NCBI GenBank assembly: GCA_041920465.1 | Contig: JBHGXW010000029.1 | Coordinates: forward strand, 1 to 64,000 | Reading direction: 5' to 3' | From: Brevibacillus_H sp041920465 | GTDB taxonomy: Bacteria > Bacillota > Bacilli > Brevibacillales > Brevibacillaceae | Length of the DNA: 64,000 nt | Shown here: in pieces, positions 8,412-17,427 of the stretch | Numbering within the stretch: the stretch's first letter is position 1 | Layout of the letters: each line of letters starts with the position of its first letter | Program-made: the position numbers and the translations under genes | Notes under the pieces: generated by a model | What the model was told of the DNA's origin: nothing | Seen by the model: the letters and a program-made list of their open reading frames with translations, nothing else | Databases searched by the model: none

Positions 8412-8590
8412 ATCCGCCGCGGTCCTTACATTTGAACAAGATCGTATTGGCGATCTGACCAATTCCACTACGACGCCCTTGCCGTCTCTTTCGACGTGTT
8501 CATTGCTTCATCGAACACCATCAGCTCTAATTGCGGCCATAGCGTTTTACAATGCAGTTACCCGCTCATGCGGTGCCATTACCGGTTCCC

Positions 8591-9310
8591 TCATAACAAA
8601 TATACCTCGTCTCCGACAGCCAGATAACCTGTCTCAACTATCGAAGCATATACGCCGAAATGGTTCTCATGCCGTTTCATAACCGTTTTCAGAACCGCAG
8701 GATTCATCTCCAGCATTTCCGGGTCGATATTGACGTACATGCATCGTTCGCAGTGCTTGTTCACCCGCATTACCACGTCATTGATGCACAGATGCTGGTG
8801 AATCCACTGATCTTCTGCAAACGGCTGGTCCTCGTCCAGCGCGATGACCAGATTGGGACGAAACCGGCGCTCGTCCAACCTCTCCGTTTTAAGCTCGCTG
8901 GCAATTTCCCGCAGAGAGGATTGAGTGACGATTAAAATGTGGTCCTCCCAATTTTTCCCTCCTTGTAGAGGAGTGCTGCGCATCGGTGTAACGGGTCGTT
9001 TTGCGATTTCCTCCAATTCTGCAAACAACCGATCTTCGCCCCAATGGTACTCTGTTCCCTGCGGTGTTGTAATAAGCACATCGGGATAAGCATCCTCCCT
9101 CTCATCCCCGACAAAGCGTGCCGTATATCCTAACAGCGCGGGCACTTTATCCGCGCTTATATATTTTTCCTGGTTGGACGGATCCAGAAAGTAGTGGCTG
9201 CGGTCGCCGTATAGCCCAAAGGCATCCACCCGACACCTGTCCAGCCGTTCTCCCCGCATCGCTTTCACCGGATGTCGGTACAAAAGGGTAATTTTTCCGA
9301 TTTTTTTCAT
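8591..9310 (-). CDS. MOSC domain protein (YcbX-like)
   Basis: From ATG 9310 (ribosome site AGAGGTG) the product is 239 residues: an N-terminal MOSC_N beta-barrel (KITLLYRHPVKAMRGE at about 5-20, then GLYGDR) and a C-terminal MOSC domain with RFRPNLVI and the cysteine motif HCERC near 190, where MOSC proteins bind the molybdenum-cofactor sulfur. Related proteins reduce N-hydroxylated compounds or transfer sulfur to the cofactor. The window also has a molybdate uptake operon. Substrate unknown. Confidence 0.85.
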   Translation of the reverse strand: MKKIGKITLLYRHPVKAMRGERLDRCRVDAFGLYGDRSHYFLDPSNQEKYISADKVPALLGYTARFVGDEREDAYPDVLITTPQGTEYHWGEDRLFAELEEIAKRPVTPMRSTPLQGGKNWEDHILIVTQSSLREIASELKTERLDERRFRPNLVIALDEDQPFAEDQWIHQHLCINDVVMRVNKHCERCMYVNIDPEMLEMNPAVLKTVMKRHENHFGVYASIVETGYLAVGDEVYLL

Positions 9311-9494
9311 CCCCACACCTCTTCGTCGTCTTTATTGAATGGTGATAACCTGTCACCATCTGATGGTATGCTTGACTTGATTCAATATTCACAACAAAGA
9401 AGGATATCATATGCAGACACAAACCATTCAAAACAATCCATTCAAAACAAACGATACAACTATTTAGTGAATGTTGGTTTTCGATTTTTCTTAT

Positions 9495-9831
9495 CTAATA
9501 AGGGGCATTCTCTTTTTCTTCAAGAAATTGATGTTCATCTGGATAAAGATTACTAAGTTTTAAAGTAATATATGGCAGTTTCTCCTGAGCCTTTTGGGAG
9601 CGAATGTTAGCAGCTCTAGCCCCTGCAAATACAATTTCTAACCCAAGCTGATGAAAGGCGATAGGCTCTTCCTTCTTTTTCTTCATTAGAGACATAGTTG
9701 ATAAACCATTTGGTATCTTCAACGGATTCGTCTCTAAAGCTAAGATGCTGGTTTACCTCTACATCTGAAGATAACTGAAAAATTCTTTCTGCAAAGCCAA
9801 TGCTATGAGGAACTAACTTTACTATAGCCAT
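9495..9831 (-). pseudogene. Broken GNAT acetyltransferase
   Basis: The first part (from ATG 9831) reads as the start of a GNAT protein (MAIVKLVPHSIGFAERIF..., about 60 residues) and then changes frame. A second frame continues with GLEIVFAGARAANIRSQKAQ and ends at 9495. Central motif A of the acetyl-CoA site is missing, so an internal deletion plus frameshift has destroyed the gene. Confidence 0.6.
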
Positions 9832-10042
9832 ATTACTAAATCTCCTTTTCCAATAACAACTTTAATGATTTATTTATACAGCTCTTTAGCTCTTATAGAA
9901 ATATGACGTACCCCCTTAGAAGTTATAAAAATGCTATCAAAGAGCATAGCACAGACGATTTCGAAGGTATATGTCATTTCGTCATGTACTTTTGTCTCTA
10001 TAAAATGCCATTAATTTTTTGCAATGTAATTATTTCTTTTAG

Positions 10043-10513
10043 GATTTTTTCCGTGACCTGAAAAGGCAGTGGCCGTACGTTAAGATCATTGTCTTATCGC
10101 CTTCATATGAACTTGAATATACAATAAAGGCAATTAACTCTGATATCCAAGGCTATTTATTCAAGAGCATGCTCGCCAGCAATATCGTGAATGCGGTGAG
10201 ATTAGTCAACAGTGGAAACAGTTTTTTACCCTTGGAAATAGCGCAGCGAATATTGGAAGGCGGTAATCAAATATTACCTTCCGAAACATACACTTCGACT
10301 GTAAAAGCAGGAGGCTCTTTCTGTGGCTTGACTGATAAAGAGGTAAAAATTCTCGAATTGTTATCTGAAGGATTAAAGTATAAGGAAATTGCGGAAACAT
10401 TAAAATTCTCTGAAAGTACGATTAACAACTATGTTTCGCTTATTTACTCCAAACTCGAAGTACAAAACCGCATGCAAGCAGTGAAGAAGGCAAAAGAACA
10501 TTTCATTATTTAA
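10043..10513 (+). pseudogene. Truncated NarL/LuxR-type response regulator
   Basis: The frame starts just after an in-frame stop (10040-10042) and reads the last third of a receiver domain (QWPYVKIIVLSPSYELEY..., ending GYLFKSM), then a LuxR-type helix-turn-helix (LTDKEVKILELLSEGLKYKEIA..., about residues 95-150). The N-terminal 60 or so receiver residues, including the phosphoacceptor Asp, are absent. An ATG at 10169 could give a 114-residue protein with the DNA-binding domain alone, but it has no good ribosome site. Confidence 0.7.
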
Positions 10514-10517
10514 AAGA

Positions 10518-10552
10518 GAAGGACAACCGTTAAAAGGGATTGTCCTTTTGTT
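10518..10552 (+). terminator. Rho-independent terminator
   Basis: AAGGACAA pairs with TTGTCCTT across about 13 bases and is followed by TTGTT, just after the truncated regulator. Confidence 0.65.
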
Positions 10553-10739
10553 ATGGATGATTGCCTCTATACGGCTTGGGATGATTTGGTTATCATTTTA
10601 TAGGGAAGGAAGAAACCGGTTTGGTGATTAGACTGAATACACGGGTCGTCAACGATACAAATGCAAATCTTATCGAATAACGTTTAGTGATTTTTGAATT
10701 TTTACAATAAATTGTGTTTTTGGGACTGGGGGAGAATTG

Positions 10740-11435
10740 ATGCAAAAAGAATTTCAAATAATTAATGGAATCAAAAGCTTTATCCGTTCAGATGAAATAG
10801 ACGGGGATAATAAAAAGTATCAAAAGATGTACGATAAGATTGCTCCTTTTTATAATTTCTCTAACAAAATATACTTTTGGTTGAAGTTTGGCGGGGAGGC
10901 TAAATATCGTAATCAGTTTTTAAGTGAATTAGAAATAAAAGAAGGGGATAAAGTATTAGAAGTCTCTTGTGGTACGGGAGACAACTTTCCTTTTCTACCA
11001 AAAAACGTTGAATTACATGGTTTAGATATTTCCATGGGTATGTTAAAAAGTTGTCAAAGACATCTGAAAAAATGGGGTCTTGATGCTTTTCTTTATCATG
11101 CTTCTGGCGAGGAACTTCCTTTTGATGATGCGACGTTTGATGTGGTCTATCATGTAGGAGGGATTAACTTTTTTAATAACAAGAAGCAAGCGATACAAGA
11201 GATGATTAGAGTCGCAAAAAAGGGAACAAAGATTGTAATTGTCGATGAAACGGAAAAATTAGCAAAAGGGACCTATGAAAAAATACCGTTAGTAGGCAGT
11301 AGTTTTAAAAATCGAGATACAATTAATATCCCAATTGACCTTATTCCAGAAGGAATGCAAGACATCCAAGTAAAAGAAGTATGCGATAGACTAATGTTCT
11401 GTTTAAGTTTTAGAATTCCTGATGATCAAATATAA
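10740..11435 (+). CDS. Class I SAM-dependent methyltransferase
   Basis: The 231-residue protein (ATG 10740, ribosome site GGGGGAG) has the Rossmann-type methyltransferase motif I, VLEVSCGTGDN (72-82), motif II LHGLDIS near 92, and FDDATFDVVYHVGGINFF as motif IV region. It is closest in look to UbiE/MenG-like methyltransferases. The substrate cannot be read. The DNA is AT-rich compared with its neighbours. Confidence 0.85.
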   Translation: MQKEFQIINGIKSFIRSDEIDGDNKKYQKMYDKIAPFYNFSNKIYFWLKFGGEAKYRNQFLSELEIKEGDKVLEVSCGTGDNFPFLPKNVELHGLDISMGMLKSCQRHLKKWGLDAFLYHASGEELPFDDATFDVVYHVGGINFFNNKKQAIQEMIRVAKKGTKIVIVDETEKLAKGTYEKIPLVGSSFKNRDTINIPIDLIPEGMQDIQVKEVCDRLMFCLSFRIPDDQI

Positions 11436-11547
11436 GGTTTTGGCTCTGTTAACCTTTATTGTTGATTTTTGATTGTTCTCCTTGCGCGGCAACCGCCGTA
11501 CCTGTTACCACCCGATCAGTAACTTTTTCGTCGAATACAGTGAAAAA

Positions 11548-11831
11548 TAAGAAAAGACTTCGTCCCTTTTAGGTTCCGTGAAGGCATTCAGAGATGGAAA
11601 ACTGTCCGTTCCGTTCATTACGGAAGGGAGTCGCCAAACGCTGCGCGCCCCTTCCCAGGGGTTTGGAAGTTTCTCAGGGGGTTTTCTCATCTGGCAACTC
11701 TGATTCCTTCCTTCACTCTCTTCACTTTGCCATGCCTTCACAAGGAACACGCAATGGGACGAAGCTCTTTCCTTTCATAGCCGATGGATGAAAGTTTAAC
11801 CACTTTCATAATTTAAAGTGATTAAACTTTC
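11548..11831 (-). repeat. Palindrome-headed intergenic repeat, copy 1 (reverse)
   Basis: Read on the minus strand, a 42-bp palindrome (11831-11790) is followed after 25 bases by an inverted-repeat-bounded unit: CTTCGTCC (11764-11757) to GGACGAAG (11565-11558), then TCTTTTCTTA. The interior shares a 34-base block (11602-11635) with copy 2 at 32052-32085, with only about eight mismatches. Order and spacing equal those of copy 2. It lies between convergent genes and has no coding frame of note. Confidence 0.75.
11790..11831. repeat. 42-bp palindrome, copy 1
   Basis: GAAAGTTTAACCACTTT pairs with AAAGTGATTAAACTTTC with one C-A mismatch. The outer ten bases of each arm are identical to those of the other two copies. 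Confidence 0.85.
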
Positions 11832-11846
11832 TTAAATAGATTATAA

Positions 11847-11879
11847 AAAGCCGTTTCATAAATGGAACGGCCTTTTGTT
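11847..11879 (-). terminator. Bidirectional terminator
   Basis: AAAAGCCGTT pairs with AACGGCCTTTT, with A and T runs on both sides. It can end the minus-strand gene at 11898 and transcripts from the left. Confidence 0.7.
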
Positions 11880-11897
11880 TGTGTAAAGATCAACCTT

Positions 11898-12863
11898 TTA
11901 TTTAATTGATTCTGCGACTTTCTTTATTTCATCAATTGGCAGATCACTAATAATGGTATAGATAATCCCTGATCCCACTTCGAAGGTGAGTCCATTTCTC
12001 TCGGTTAGGTTTGGATCAAAGAAAGATGAGCCCGGGAACTTCCCGATAAAGGCAGGGAGGTTGCCAAGCTTGGTTTCTACCACAGAAGAAGGGAGTGGAA
12101 CTCTTTCCAATGCTTCTTTTCTCAAATCACCTTTACGGACTATGATTGTCAAGAATGGGATCTCTTTACTTGCAATGGAATTATACATCTCAAGATAATC
12201 AGTACTCATACCCTCAGAATAATCAATCGCTAACTGCATGCCTTTTGGCAAATAAGTTGGCAGCTTGACTGGGAAGCCCATTTTCTTTGTTGCATCCTCC
12301 ACAGTAAGGTGAGAAATGGTTTTCATTTCAATGATCGAAGGGCTTTCAGGAGTGGTGTCCTTTCCTATGGAGTCCGCGATTGTTATTAATTCTTCAATAG
12401 GAACACCACTAACCAATTGATATACAATTCCGGGTTCTTCCTCCCAGACAAGAGCGTTCATGTCCCCAAATGCTTGTTTCGTCCCTGCAAGTGCTTTTTC
12501 CTTTGACAGTTGGATTTCTACCTTGTGTTGAAGCAGTGAAGATTCTTCCTGTAGACTGCCTTTTCTGATCTCCAGGTAAAATGGTTTGTTTTTCGTTCCC
12601 ACATATGAAATGATTACTTTTCCTGTACTTTGTACATAGGAGATGTTCCCCAAAAAACTTCCCATTGGAATCCTTGCGGGAAGCTTTACGTCAAACCCAG
12701 CCTTCTGTGACGCCTCCAGTACAGATAGACCCATTAGCACAGCAGGTGCCACACTTGATGCGGCAGGGGTAGCAGTAGTATTTGCCAAACTGGTACTGGG
12801 GGTCAGGAGGAATACTCCTGTAATAGCGGTGGTCACCAATGTCGTGATGAGACAATTTTTCAT
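11898..12863 (-). CDS. Secreted protein with two DUF4367-like repeats
   Basis: The 321-residue protein has a signal peptide (MKNCLITTLVTTAITGVFLL..., cleavage near 27, after SLA). Two related halves of about 130 residues follow, each with VxDATKKMGFPVKLPxYLPKGM-type opening and a GSGIIYTxIxDLPIxE-type ending (about 50-165 and 190-320). This duplicated pattern resembles DUF4367 domains found in secreted or anti-sigma-like proteins of Bacilli. It is divergent from the ECF sigma gene at 13057, so it may be a target of that sigma factor. Function unknown. Confidence 0.75.
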   Translation of the reverse strand: MKNCLITTLVTTAITGVFLLTPSTSLANTTATPAASSVAPAVLMGLSVLEASQKAGFDVKLPARIPMGSFLGNISYVQSTGKVIISYVGTKNKPFYLEIRKGSLQEESSLLQHKVEIQLSKEKALAGTKQAFGDMNALVWEEEPGIVYQLVSGVPIEELITIADSIGKDTTPESPSIIEMKTISHLTVEDATKKMGFPVKLPTYLPKGMQLAIDYSEGMSTDYLEMYNSIASKEIPFLTIIVRKGDLRKEALERVPLPSSVVETKLGNLPAFIGKFPGSSFFDPNLTERNGLTFEVGSGIIYTIISDLPIDEIKKVAESIK

Positions 12864-12976
12864 ACAAAATCACTGTCCTTCCTTTTTTACATTGAGTTTC
12901 ACTAATAACTACCCTGGATGGAGAGAAAACCTTACAAGTGTGTTAAAAAATAATTTGATTAAAAATTTAAGAAGCG

Positions 12977-13004
12977 TGTAACATTTTGGGAAGGATTTAG
13001 GTAG
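12977..13004 (+). promoter_or_regulatory. Possible ECF-type promoter
   Basis: TGTAACATTTT (12977-12987) resembles the AAC-containing -35 of ECF promoters, with GGTAG about 13 bases on as a poor -10. ECF operons are often autoregulated. Weak evidence. Confidence 0.3.
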
Positions 13005-13056
13005 TAAACAGGTAGATAGGAAATATTGGAGAGCTTTTCTCTTGGAGGAGAGAATT

Positions 13057-13629
13057 ATGGAGGAGGATCAACATTGGGTATCACAAATTTTACAGGGAAA
13101 CAAGCAAGCCTATGGCCACTTGATTAATAAATACAAAGACAAAGTCTATGCCATTATTTTTCGCATGGTCGAACAACCCCAAGATGCACAAGATATTACA
13201 CAAGAATGTTTCATAAAAGCGTATCGCTACTTGCATAGTTACGATTCATCACGGAAGTTTTCATCATGGTTGTATCGTATCGCGATAAATCATTGTTTGG
13301 ATGTAAAAAGTAACAAACAAAAAAAAGAGGGTCAAAACGTCAACATTGAGGATGTTCACGTACCGGACCCTGAAACGCCAGAGTATATCTATCTCAAGAA
13401 AGAATCTGTCTCAGAACTTCGCCACTTGATTGATAAACTTCCGGAAATTTACAGGGTGATATTGCTGTTACGATATATCAATGACCTTACTTATCAAGAA
13501 ATCAGCGATCTCTTAGACATCCCGCTTCATACAGTTCAGGTACGTCTACATCGTGCTAAACAAAAGCTACGTGATTATTTTCATTCAAGGCGGGAAGGGG
13601 GAGAATACCTTGAAGTGTCAAGATATTAA
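13057..13629 (+). CDS. ECF RNA polymerase sigma factor (SigW-like)
   Basis: From ATG 13057 (ribosome site GGAGGAG) the product is 190 residues with region 2 (LINKYKDKVYAIIFRMV ... DAQDITQECFIKAYRYL, SSWLYRIAINHCLD) and region 4 (LPEIYRVILLLRYINDLTYQEIS ... VRLHRAKQKLRDYF). It directs RNA polymerase to envelope-stress-type promoters. The anti-sigma gene starts inside its 3' end (20-base overlap), the standard coupled arrangement. Confidence 0.93.
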   Translation: MEEDQHWVSQILQGNKQAYGHLINKYKDKVYAIIFRMVEQPQDAQDITQECFIKAYRYLHSYDSSRKFSSWLYRIAINHCLDVKSNKQKKEGQNVNIEDVHVPDPETPEYIYLKKESVSELRHLIDKLPEIYRVILLLRYINDLTYQEISDLLDIPLHTVQVRLHRAKQKLRDYFHSRREGGEYLEVSRY

Positions 13630-15211
13630 GAGAAGCTTGATGTATTATGTAGACAACGAAATGACACAGGAAGAACGAACAGCAATCGATAAACATTTGC
13701 ATAACTGCCCTGAATGTCAGCTTTTATTGAATGCTATTGAAGAGGAAGTAATGGCGTTGCAGGAATCTTTGGCGGCTCCTCCTTTACCTGAACATTTTGC
13801 TGAAAATGTCCTTGAACATTTAGAGCCCTATGAATTATCAAAAGATATGTCTAAGGCAGTACCATCTACACCATTACGAAAGCGCACCAAACTGGGCTGG
13901 CGCAAACTGATTATCACTGTGGCCGCCGCATTCTTTATAGCCATTTTTGCAGGAACTTCTTTTTCGCCTACATTTGCGGCCTATGTGTCGTCCTTCCTCA
14001 CTCGTCTGGGAGGTGATCTCGGGCTAAAGATCGCAGCGCAATCAGGCTTTTCTACGGCTGTTAACACCTCAGTCACGGATGGCGGTGTGACTTTCAGAGT
14101 CAAAGATATTCTTGCAGATCCAACTCGCCTGGTCGTTTCTTACGTATTGGAAGACTCAGAAGGAAAAGTACTTCCTGACCTGTATATACCGATATTTGGC
14201 GATAATCACATATATGTAACCGATGAATATGGGAAAAAAATTGCGGATAAACCCCGTTTTCAACGTGGCGGTAACTACGCAGATTTCATGTTTGATTTGG
14301 AAAATCCACCCAACAATATCGTGGTTCATTTTGAAGTAACCCAATATGGTTCTCTGAAACCTATCCCTGTGAATTGGAGATTACAAGTGCCTGTAGACAT
14401 TAAAAAAAGCATGGAAGCTACCCAAACCATTCCTATTTCTCAAGACTTTATGACACCACAAGGTCTGGTGGTTCATGTTAAACAGGTGACATATGCACCG
14501 AGCGCCACTCGTTTAGACATGGAGACTGCTTGGACCCCAGATAAACGTAACGAAATAAGGAAAAAAGTAGCGGATTTGTTCAAAACCAACGATGAAGAGA
14601 CTATTCAGTATTTTTTAGACCATCGAATAAGCTACCATATTGAGAATGAAAAAGGTGAAATTTACGCGGATATGAAGAATGGCCCGAATAATACCACCCG
14701 GACCATCCATTTGTCCGAGTACGAGGTAAAAGAGGATAAAAAGAATCGGAAAGGCTGGTTCGGATCGTTCGTACCGGCTGAGCACGCTGAGAAACTGTTC
14801 CTAGTCTTAGATGAGATACAAGTAAACGAGCCTTCCTCGTTCTCCATACGTTTTCATCCAAAAGATATCATTAAAAAACCGGTTAGTGCTAACTTCAATG
14901 GCACAAATTACACCATCACTCAGGTAACAGAAACAACCGATCCGCAAACCCAGGAAAAAGTATGGAGTATCGACTTGGAAGCGGTAGGGAAAAACTCGGA
15001 ATGGCCCCGGTGGGTTTTGCGCGATGACAATGGCAACATCTATCGAACAGAGATTGATTATGAACATTCACCCATGGACGGTGAGAAAATAAAAGAGAGA
15101 CTGATTGTCAAAGGACTAAACGAGATGCCAAGAAATGTAACGTTATTGTTGCAGGCAGAAAGAAAGCAGTATTCAAACGTTAAGTGGCGGATTTCAATAC
15201 CGAAGGACTGA
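13610..15211 (+). CDS. Membrane anti-sigma factor (zf-HC2, DUF4179-type)
   Basis: From TTG 13610 (ribosome site GGGGGAG inside the sigma gene) the product is 533 residues. An N-terminal anti-sigma zinc finger contains C4 and H29-x3-C33-x2-C36 (HLHNCPEC). One membrane helix follows (about residues 105-130, LIITVAAAFFIAIFAG), then a large extracytoplasmic part resembling DUF4179 and DUF5643 domains. The zinc finger should hold the ECF sigma factor at the membrane; the outer domain probably senses the signal. What it senses is unknown. Confidence 0.9.
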   Translation: MKCQDIKRSLMYYVDNEMTQEERTAIDKHLHNCPECQLLLNAIEEEVMALQESLAAPPLPEHFAENVLEHLEPYELSKDMSKAVPSTPLRKRTKLGWRKLIITVAAAFFIAIFAGTSFSPTFAAYVSSFLTRLGGDLGLKIAAQSGFSTAVNTSVTDGGVTFRVKDILADPTRLVVSYVLEDSEGKVLPDLYIPIFGDNHIYVTDEYGKKIADKPRFQRGGNYADFMFDLENPPNNIVVHFEVTQYGSLKPIPVNWRLQVPVDIKKSMEATQTIPISQDFMTPQGLVVHVKQVTYAPSATRLDMETAWTPDKRNEIRKKVADLFKTNDEETIQYFLDHRISYHIENEKGEIYADMKNGPNNTTRTIHLSEYEVKEDKKNRKGWFGSFVPAEHAEKLFLVLDEIQVNEPSSFSIRFHPKDIIKKPVSANFNGTNYTITQVTETTDPQTQEKVWSIDLEAVGKNSEWPRWVLRDDNGNIYRTEIDYEHSPMDGEKIKERLIVKGLNEMPRNVTLLLQAERKQYSNVKWRISIPKD

Positions 15212-15284
15212 ACATCACAAAAGTTCGGAATCGGGGAATTGGGGAAGGTCAACGAATACCTTGTCGGGTGAAAGCCTTTGAATG

Positions 15285-15441
15285 GGGAAATTCGCGGAAG
15301 AAATACTGGCGAATTGCCTGTAGCCCTATTCTTCACCGCATGCTGTAATCTCATTCGTCAAACTTAGATGAACCGCCGTATACCGAACGGTCCGTACGGT
15401 GTTGTGAGAGGACGGGGGTTGTCACCCCCTCCTGCTCGATT
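15285..15441 (+). mobile_element. Group II intron 3' remnant with RT tail
   Basis: The stretch at 15297-15349 encodes KKYWRIACSPILHRML and a stop, matching the C-terminal end of group II intron reverse transcriptases. After it, 15367-15440 carries GAACCGCCGTATACCGAACG and then GTGAGAGGACGGGGGTTGTC..CCCCTCCTGCTCGAT, the usual 3' end of bacterial intron RNAs (domains V/VI). The 5' RNA part and nearly all of the RT are gone. The remnant cannot splice. Confidence 0.6.
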
Positions 15442-15546
15442 TATTCGCCTTTTATTCAAAGTAACTTTTTGGTAATATATGTATTATACCATAATTTTAT
15501 CTGTTTTTTTTCTAGCCTTCTTTGCAACAAAATTGTCATGATGCTG

Positions 15547-15585
15547 AAAAAGCTACCCGGACACGTAGTCTAGGTAGCTTTTTTA
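15547..15585 (+). terminator. Rho-independent terminator
   Basis: AAAGCTACC pairs with GGTAGCTTT across a 15-base loop and a T run follows. The bases between the intron remnant and this hairpin, and from here to 15731, show no gene. Confidence 0.65.
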
Positions 15586-15731
15586 TTAACAAATCGGATG
15601 ACTTTACATCCGGTTTCTTTTTCCGAATTGCATCCTCGACAAGTTTCTTTGTCGATTTAGTTGGAGACTGAGTTTTCCGCCCGACGCTACATATCCTTGC
15701 CGGTTACCTGCCACTTGGATTATGGCCGAAC

Positions 15732-16211
15732 TTATGATAGCAACTCCCGAAGCTCCTCTGTCAGTTTCTGGACCAACTCTGGTCTTCCATGAAACTGAGC
15801 CGGGGTATTCTGAAAGAGCGCGATGCACCACTTGCCCTCGCGCTTCACGGCGACGATTGTGTGATGCGCGTTGAGATTGGGCTCGAGTTCCGACTGTCCG
15901 GACGGCACCATGCCGGCGACTGCGCGTAGGATGGCAACTTCAGAACCCAAAAGGCGCACACCTTTGACTTTGCCCACATAGGCGGGAGTGAGGTGGTCGG
16001 CAAAGATTTGCCGCAGATGCAAAGTGATATCTGCCCGGCCTACGAACTGGCTGCCGTCGAAACCGATGATTTCGCCGTCCTCAGCGAAAGGCTCGGTCAT
16101 GGCATCGGCACTTCGCTTGTTCCAGCCTTCCAACAGCTGTTGATAAAGTGCACGGACTTCGGTCTCATCAGTAGAAGGCGAGTATGCCGATCGAAATGTT
16201 GGGGAGCTCAT
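15732..16211 (-). CDS. SnoaL-like / SgcJ-EcaC family protein
   Basis: From ATG 16211 (ribosome site AAGGAGGAATTAACC) the product is 159 residues. It has a DUF4440/SnoaL cone fold pattern: EVRALYQQLLEGWNKRSADAM, FAEDGEIIGFDG, FVGRADI, and HHTIVAVKREGKW near the end, then LFQNTPAQFHGRP. This matches the SgcJ/EcaC group often annotated as oxidoreductases, but enzyme activity is unproven. It stands alone on the minus strand. Confidence 0.8.
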   Translation of the reverse strand: MSSPTFRSAYSPSTDETEVRALYQQLLEGWNKRSADAMTEPFAEDGEIIGFDGSQFVGRADITLHLRQIFADHLTPAYVGKVKGVRLLGSEVAILRAVAGMVPSGQSELEPNLNAHHTIVAVKREGKWCIALFQNTPAQFHGRPELVQKLTEELRELLS

Positions 16212-16389
16212 GGTTAATTCCTCCTTGGAGAGCCCACGCTCAGAAGCGCAGGTGGCCAATTTCTTCAAAATTATATCATAAACCCCGGGCAGTTCCAAAA
16301 GAGAATAAAAAATCGACAAGCAGATTTGCCGCTATTAGTCCATGAACCTCCTTTCGGCTTCATCATTGAGCCATATGGATATTTGGGGT

Positions 16390-16584
16390 TTAAGATCTCA
16401 ATATATAAAGTAGGGCGAGAAAAACAATGGCGGAGATTCCATAGATGATTAATAAACGTCTCACTCTTTTTTTAGTTGTCGCCTCATAATTTTTCTCAAC
16501 GGGATTCTTGCCAACAAATATAGTCGCTACAAGGGCGATTAGGCACACTATAAATACGAATAATAATACTAGGGTTTCAACCAT
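16390..16584 (-). CDS. Small two-helix membrane protein
   Basis: From ATG 16584 (ribosome site GGGGTGA) the product is 64 residues with hydrophobic helices at about 3-22 and 42-62, joined by a polar loop with NPVEKNYEATTKKRVRR. A longer start at 16626 has no ribosome site. No family recognised. Confidence 0.5.
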   Translation of the reverse strand: MVETLVLLFVFIVCLIALVATIFVGKNPVEKNYEATTKKRVRRLLIIYGISAIVFLALLYILRS

Positions 16585-16626
16585 TTTAATCACCCCTTCG
16601 CTGCGAGGTATATCACTCTCGTTCAT

Positions 16627-16955
16627 TCATACAGCAAAGCATATTTGACAATATTTATGATACCCGAAGCAATGCCTTTGGTAATAGTTATGACGAAATC
16701 GAATGGTTAAGCACTCACGCGGTGCTTTTTCTTATGCAAAAGAAATTAAAGGAACCGATTCATCTCCATGACAAAAAACTGAAAGTAATCCAACTAAAGC
16801 TCAACTGCTCAATAGCGGCAGCGGTCCTGAAAAAGGAGATTATCGTGCGGAAGGCAATTGCTGCTGATGCTCTGTTTGTGGAACTAAAGCATTCACGGGC
16901 GGAAGGTGAGGTTTGGAAAGATTGAAGGATCGACTTTAAATCTACCTAGGCTCCT
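16627..16955. other. Mostly empty; possible gene scrap
   Basis: A 67-codon frame on the plus strand (16722-16925) ends KAIAADALFVELKHSRAEGE... and has a fair ribosome site before an internal GTG at 16843. It has no recognisable family and no good upstream start, so it is listed only as a possible scrap. Confidence 0.2.
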
Positions 16956-17255
16956 ATGAACATGGCCTGTTGTATCAGCTTGTTACAAGCGTTCGCAAAA
17001 GAAGGTAACTCTACCTATATTAACGAACAAGGTGTAAAATCGAAATATCTTTCGATTGTCAACAAAAACTTAAAAACTGCTAGAGAGAATGTATTTTTGG
17101 GCGATGATGGTTTTTATCATCTTAAACCCGGATTTAAGGATTTGCTCAGCAAAGAAGAGTATGAGTTTTTTGAAAAATCTAACGAAAAAAATAATAGTCT
17201 TATCAAAGAAGGAGTCATTCAACAATCAAGTTGTTGTCAATTCTTATTAAGGTGA
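16956..17255 (+). CDS. Hypothetical protein, 99 residues
   Basis: The protein begins MNMACCISLL and has a charged, helical middle (GVKSKYLSIVNKNLKTAREN, then GDDGFYHLKPGFKDLLSKEEYEFF). Its TGA stop overlaps the GTG of the next small frame (GTGA), suggesting translational coupling or a frameshifted single gene. No family recognised. AT-rich like the two frames that follow. Confidence 0.4.
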   Translation: MNMACCISLLQAFAKEGNSTYINEQGVKSKYLSIVNKNLKTARENVFLGDDGFYHLKPGFKDLLSKEEYEFFEKSNEKNNSLIKEGVIQQSSCCQFLLR

Positions 17256-17377
17256 TTGAATTGCTTAATAAGCGTTGCGAAGATACAGCTGAAGCTAATG
17301 AAGATGAGAAGACTAGCAAAGGTGTATACATGGACTTTGGGTGGGATGGATCGGCTTACAATATTTATGGTTGCTAA
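17252..17377 (+). CDS. Possible 41-residue peptide, coupled to upstream ORF
   Basis: GTG 17252 overlaps the preceding stop by four bases. The 41 codons end at TAA 17375-17377 and the product ends VYMDFGWDGSAYNIYGC with a terminal Cys. Codon use looks real. It may be a separate peptide or the end of the preceding protein after a frameshift. No homolog recalled. Confidence 0.35.
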   Translation: MIELLNKRCEDTAEANEDEKTSKGVYMDFGWDGSAYNIYGC

Positions 17378-17427
17378 TAATAAGAGCCGTATCTTTGCCG
17401 CTTTCAATACTTTTTAGGAGTGATGGT

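Noticed and set aside
11548..11831. T-box-like reading of the repeat (CTTCGTCCC ... GGGACGAAGTCTTTT)
   Set aside because: The ends look like those of T-box terminators, but neither copy has a TGGNACCGCG T-box sequence or a synthetase or amino-acid gene downstream.
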